A DNA stretch of 8,569 nt from Gammaproteobacteria bacterium (GTDB lineage Bacteria; Pseudomonadota; Gammaproteobacteria; Pseudomonadales; Pseudohongiellaceae): positions 545 through 9,113 of the forward strand of contig JAESUT010000039.1 in assembly GCA_016762995.1 (NCBI GenBank). The letters run 5' to 3'. Made by a program: the position numbers and the translations under genes. The notes under the pieces are model-generated. The model was not told the DNA's origin and searched no databases. It worked only from the letters and a program-made list of their open reading frames with translations. Below are positions 6,388 through 8,569 of the stretch, piece after piece. Position 1 is the first letter of the stretch, and the number at the start of each line of letters is the position of its first letter.

Positions 6388-6422
6388 GAATCATTCTATT
6401 AATCCCCGAATCATCCTATTAA
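6388..6422. repeat. 15-bp direct repeat with 20-bp period
   Basis: GAATCATTCTATTAA (6388-6402) recurs as GAATCATCCTATTAA (6408-6422) with one mismatch. The 20-bp period is about two helical turns, so both copies face the same side of DNA, as expected for tandem regulator sites. Each copy contains the short dyad GAA-TCA-TTC (imperfect in the second). The array lies 112-146 bp upstream of the DUF1330 start codon. Confidence -1.
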
Positions 6423-6533
6423 AGCACGGCCTAGGATGTCCATTATTTTTCGTGGCCTAAATAGAATTTAATCTAGACTCCAACGGTCAACTGTAATTCA
6501 ATCAGATCATCTACTAAAGATAGGACACACGCC

Positions 6534-6971
6534 ATGAAATCAGTAATTGCTGGTCACACGATTTTATCATCAGGAATCACCAAACTGGGGCTTGCCGCTC
6601 TGCTTCTTACCCTGTTGCTCTATTTCGGCCTTGATGACGCCCGCGCAGAGGAATCATCTGCTGCCGATGAGGAGAGCTTCTTCATGTTTAATGCACTCTG
6701 GTTCAAAGCGGATGGAGGAGCAGCCAAATACGTTGAATACCTAGAGGCCGCTGGCCCGTTTGTAGCGAAACATGGCGGTATATCTGACGCATCCTATAGC
6801 CCCGCACAGGCACTCATTGGTGAATTCGACGCCGATTTGGTGTTCCTGATTGAATGGCCAAACTTTGCGGCATTCACGGGCTTGATTCAGGACCCTGACT
6901 ATCAAGCTATCAGCCATCTGCGCACAGAAGCCATTCGAGATTCGCTGCTTATTCGGTTCAACAAGCTGTAA
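6534..6971 (+). CDS. DUF1330 family protein with N-terminal signal or membrane anchor
   Basis: 145 residues. The N-terminus is hydrophobic from about residue 16 to 33 and followed by DDARAEE, a plausible signal-peptidase site after A38; otherwise it would be a single membrane anchor. From about residue 49 the protein matches the DUF1330 type of dimeric alpha-beta barrel: FNALWFKADGGAAKYVEYL, AAGPFVAKHGG, ALIGEFDADLVFLIEWPN, DPDYQAISHLR and the terminal RDSLLIRF. The family has no established reaction, and most members are cytoplasmic, so export is noteworthy. AGGA stands 8 nt before the ATG and supports the start. The gene is monocistronic and converges on the DUF1415 gene with only 21 bp between stops and no terminator hairpin seen. 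Confidence -1.
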   Translation: MKSVIAGHTILSSGITKLGLAALLLTLLLYFGLDDARAEESSAADEESFFMFNALWFKADGGAAKYVEYLEAAGPFVAKHGGISDASYSPAQALIGEFDADLVFLIEWPNFAAFTGLIQDPDYQAISHLRTEAIRDSLLIRFNKL

Positions 6972-6992
6972 CTGCAACTTTTCGGCGAGAAT

Positions 6993-7532
6993 TTAATCGG
7001 TCCGCTGCAGAAGTGCCTGCAGCTTGGCCGTTCCCAACTCACGCAGTAGTCGAATATTACGCTCTGGAATTAAAGACGTATCTTGATGCCTGGCTATTTC
7101 CCGCTCCAGGCTGGACTCTCTTAATAGATGCAGGATTGGATAGGGAGAGCGGTTGCTGTAGTTCTCGGCATCACCCTCTGCTGTTTCTGCAAATCTATAA
7201 TTGGGATGAAAACTCGCAACTTGATAAACCCCAAGAAGGCCCTCTTCATCTAGAAGAGCATCAACAATATCCAGAAATTGATTGTAGTCATCGAACGCTT
7301 GCAACACATATGGGTGAATCAATAGCGTAGTTTCTATTGCGCTATCTTCTTGAAGATTTAATAATTCTTGCTGCAAATCGGCAAGCAGCATCTCTTCGGT
7401 ACTCGCATCGCTTACAACAAACTTCACTGCCTCATTCATAAGCTCGCGTTTTGCGAAGGGACAGAGGTTGAGTTCGATAACGAATGTATCTAACCAATGG
7501 CGAACATCTTTCACTATTTCATGCTGATGCAT
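6993..7532 (-). CDS. DUF1415 family protein
   Basis: 179 residues, close to the usual size of the family. Recognisable blocks are VIELNLCPFAKRE (18-30), GVYQVASFHPNYRFAET (101-117), NYSNRSPYPILHLLRE (124-139) and SLIPERNIRLLRELG (153-167). DUF1415 is a conserved, mainly proteobacterial soluble protein of unknown function. The invariant-looking Cys24 in NLCPFA and His109 in SFHP could be functional, but nothing is established. GAGAGGG lies about 4 nt before the ATG. It is transcribed in the same direction as the ABC transporter gene upstream, with a 65-bp gap, so the two may share a transcript. The gap contains a small inverted repeat. Confidence -1.
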   Translation of the reverse strand: MHQHEIVKDVRHWLDTFVIELNLCPFAKRELMNEAVKFVVSDASTEEMLLADLQQELLNLQEDSAIETTLLIHPYVLQAFDDYNQFLDIVDALLDEEGLLGVYQVASFHPNYRFAETAEGDAENYSNRSPYPILHLLRESSLEREIARHQDTSLIPERNIRLLRELGTAKLQALLQRTD

Positions 7533-7560
7533 GGAGCCCTCTCGGATGTCGCATTAGTTG

Positions 7561-7573
7561 TCATCTTAGATGA
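7561..7573. repeat. Short inverted repeat in the gap before the DUF1415 gene
   Basis: TCATCT-T-AGATGA forms a 6-bp-arm dyad with a 1-nt centre. It is flanked by CGCAT (7550-7554) and ATGCG (7573-7577), which can also pair. It lies about 30 bp before the DUF1415 ATG and just after the ABC-transporter stop. It has no T run on the minus strand, so it is not a standard terminator; an operator or leader hairpin is possible. Confidence -1.
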
Positions 7574-7597
7574 TGCGAAAACGTGCTAAGCCTAATT

Positions 7598-8569
7598 CTA
7601 ACTGCCCGCCTCATCGAGGCCAGCAGAGAACTGAAGCTTAGCGAGGTTGGCATATAACTCACTCTCGAGTAGCAATTCCTTGTGTGAGCCCTGAGCGATT
7701 AATTTGCCAGAATCAAACACCACTATCTTGCTTACATTCATGACCGTCGCTAAACGGTGTGCAATAACCAAGGACGTGCGATTCGCCATTAGTTTCTCCA
7801 ACGCCATCTGCACCTTGCGCTCGCTCTCGGCATCCAAGGCGCTGGTTGCCTCGTCTAACAACAGAATCTCTGGGTCTTTGAGGATTGCTCTAGCTATCGC
7901 TATGCGCTGCCGCTGTCCGCCCGATAAGCGAATACCAGCCTCACCGAGATAGCTGTCGTAGCCCTCGGGCAACTTGTCTATAAATTCACTCGCATAAGCT
8001 GCTTCGGCGGCACTGCGAACCTCCTCGTCGCTAGCATCAGGCCTGCCGTAGCGAATATTGTCCCAGACATTGCCCGTAAACATGGTCGGCTGTTGCGATA
8101 CGATTGCGATATGGCTTCTTAGCTCGTGTGGAGCTAGCTCTCTGATGTCTATGCCGTCCAATGCAATTGATCCTGATTGCGGGTCGTAGAAACGCAGCAC
8201 TAGATCGAAGAGTGTGGATTTTCCTGCTCCCGAAGGTCCTACTAAGGCAACACTCTCCCCCGAGCGAATCTGCAATGTAACTCCATCCAGCGCTGGAGTT
8301 TCGGGTCGCGAGGAATAGGCAAACGTAACATCCTTCAAGGTTAGCAAGCCCTTGAAATTTCCATTGAGCTGACGCGGCTTCTCCGGTGCCTCGATTTCGT
8401 TCTCGGCCTCCAACAACTCCATCAGTCTCTCCATCGCGCCCGCGGCACGCTGTAGCTCACTGATAACCTGGCTTATTGCACCAACCGCCGCCGCTACCAA
8501 CACCGCGTAGGCGACAAACGCAGTTAATTCGCCTGCGGACATCGTACCGTTAATAACATCCTGACCACC
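7598..8569 (-). CDS. MsbA-like ABC exporter (fused permease and ATPase), C-terminal 323 residues, partial
   Basis: Open from the right edge to a TAG at 7598-7600; the frame continues upstream of the internal Met at 8542 (GGQDVINGT precedes it), so the real start and most of the membrane domain are outside the window. The visible start, MSAGELTAFVAYAVLVAAAVGAI, is the last membrane helix, followed by the coupling stretch ELQRAAGAMERLMELL. The ATPase domain is complete (numbered from the edge): Walker A GPSGAGKST (111-119), Q-loop glutamine (159), signature LSGGQRQR (215-222), Walker B ILLLDE (235-240), D-loop SALD, and H-loop His271 in VIAHRL. The sequence fits the MsbA-related proteobacterial half-transporters (TIGR02204-like). 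These homodimers usually export lipids or drugs; the substrate here is unknown. It lies 65 bp upstream of the DUF1415 gene on the same strand. Confidence -1.
   Translation of the reverse strand, partial: GGQDVINGTMSAGELTAFVAYAVLVAAAVGAISQVISELQRAAGAMERLMELLEAENEIEAPEKPRQLNGNFKGLLTLKDVTFAYSSRPETPALDGVTLQIRSGESVALVGPSGAGKSTLFDLVLRFYDPQSGSIALDGIDIRELAPHELRSHIAIVSQQPTMFTGNVWDNIRYGRPDASDEEVRSAAEAAYASEFIDKLPEGYDSYLGEAGIRLSGGQRQRIAIARAILKDPEILLLDEATSALDAESERKVQMALEKLMANRTSLVIAHRLATVMNVSKIVVFDSGKLIAQGSHKELLLESELYANLAKLQFSAGLDEAGS

Larger units (their letters stand above)
6189..6533. other. Non-coding region between rarA and the DUF1330 gene
   Basis: This 345-bp stretch separates two divergent genes and holds no intact gene. 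The part next to rarA contains a short open stretch resembling the tail of a lost gene (6227-6304, minus). Further right are the AT-rich perfect dyad TTTATT-AAC-AATAAA (6333-6347) and a 15-bp direct repeat with 20-bp period (6388-6422). The TAGAAT at about 6461 could be a -10 for the plus-strand gene, but it lacks a matching -35. Confidence -1.

Noticed and set aside
6972..6992. Terminator between the convergent DUF1330 and DUF1415 genes
   Set aside because: The 21-bp gap has a TTTT stretch but no stable hairpin before it on either strand.
1..8569. Mobile element, CRISPR array, toxin-antitoxin or phage defence system
   Set aside because: No transposase, integrase, terminal inverted repeats, regularly spaced long repeats or known defence domains are visible; the genes are ordinary chromosomal families. 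The 14-bp TTTATGC array is too short-period for CRISPR.

Overview
The window looks like chromosomal DNA of a heterotrophic, probably marine or aquatic gammaproteobacterium. This is inferred from a mid-range base composition, a DUF1415 and a RarA protein of proteobacterial type, a cytochrome c5-type lipoprotein, two Tat-exported enzymes and an FNR/Anr-type operator. No ribosomal RNA, tRNA, transposase, integrase, phage gene or CRISPR array is visible. Both ends of the window cut through genes.

Left part (1-1677): the minus strand carries the first 453 residues of a quinol-dependent nitric oxide reductase (qNOR, NorZ/NorB type). It runs off the left edge without a stop. The 316 bp upstream of it hold a perfect FNR/Anr/Dnr box (TTGAT-N4-ATCAA) placed so that it could activate the qNOR, and a tight row of inverted repeats nearer the divergent gene on the plus strand.

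Middle (1678-4748): a Tat-signal-bearing PLP enzyme of the D-threonine aldolase / D-serine dehydratase fold (plus strand) converges on a two-gene minus-strand operon across a bidirectional hairpin terminator. The operon encodes a c5-type cytochrome lipoprotein followed, with a TAATG overlap, by a Tat-exported FAD enzyme of the sugar-1,4-lactone oxidase/dehydrogenase family. The pairing suggests a periplasmic dehydrogenase that passes electrons to its own cytochrome.

Right part (4836-8569): rarA (replication-fork AAA+ ATPase), a 345-bp non-coding stretch with a gene-tail relic and a 20-bp-period direct repeat, a secreted or anchored DUF1330 protein (plus strand), a DUF1415 protein (minus strand), and the C-terminal part of an MsbA-like exporter with fused permease and ATPase (minus strand), cut by the right edge.

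The most interesting items are the FNR-box-controlled qNOR, the cytochrome/flavoenzyme pair, the exported PLP enzyme and its structured upstream region. I see no clear evidence for an entirely new multi-gene system.
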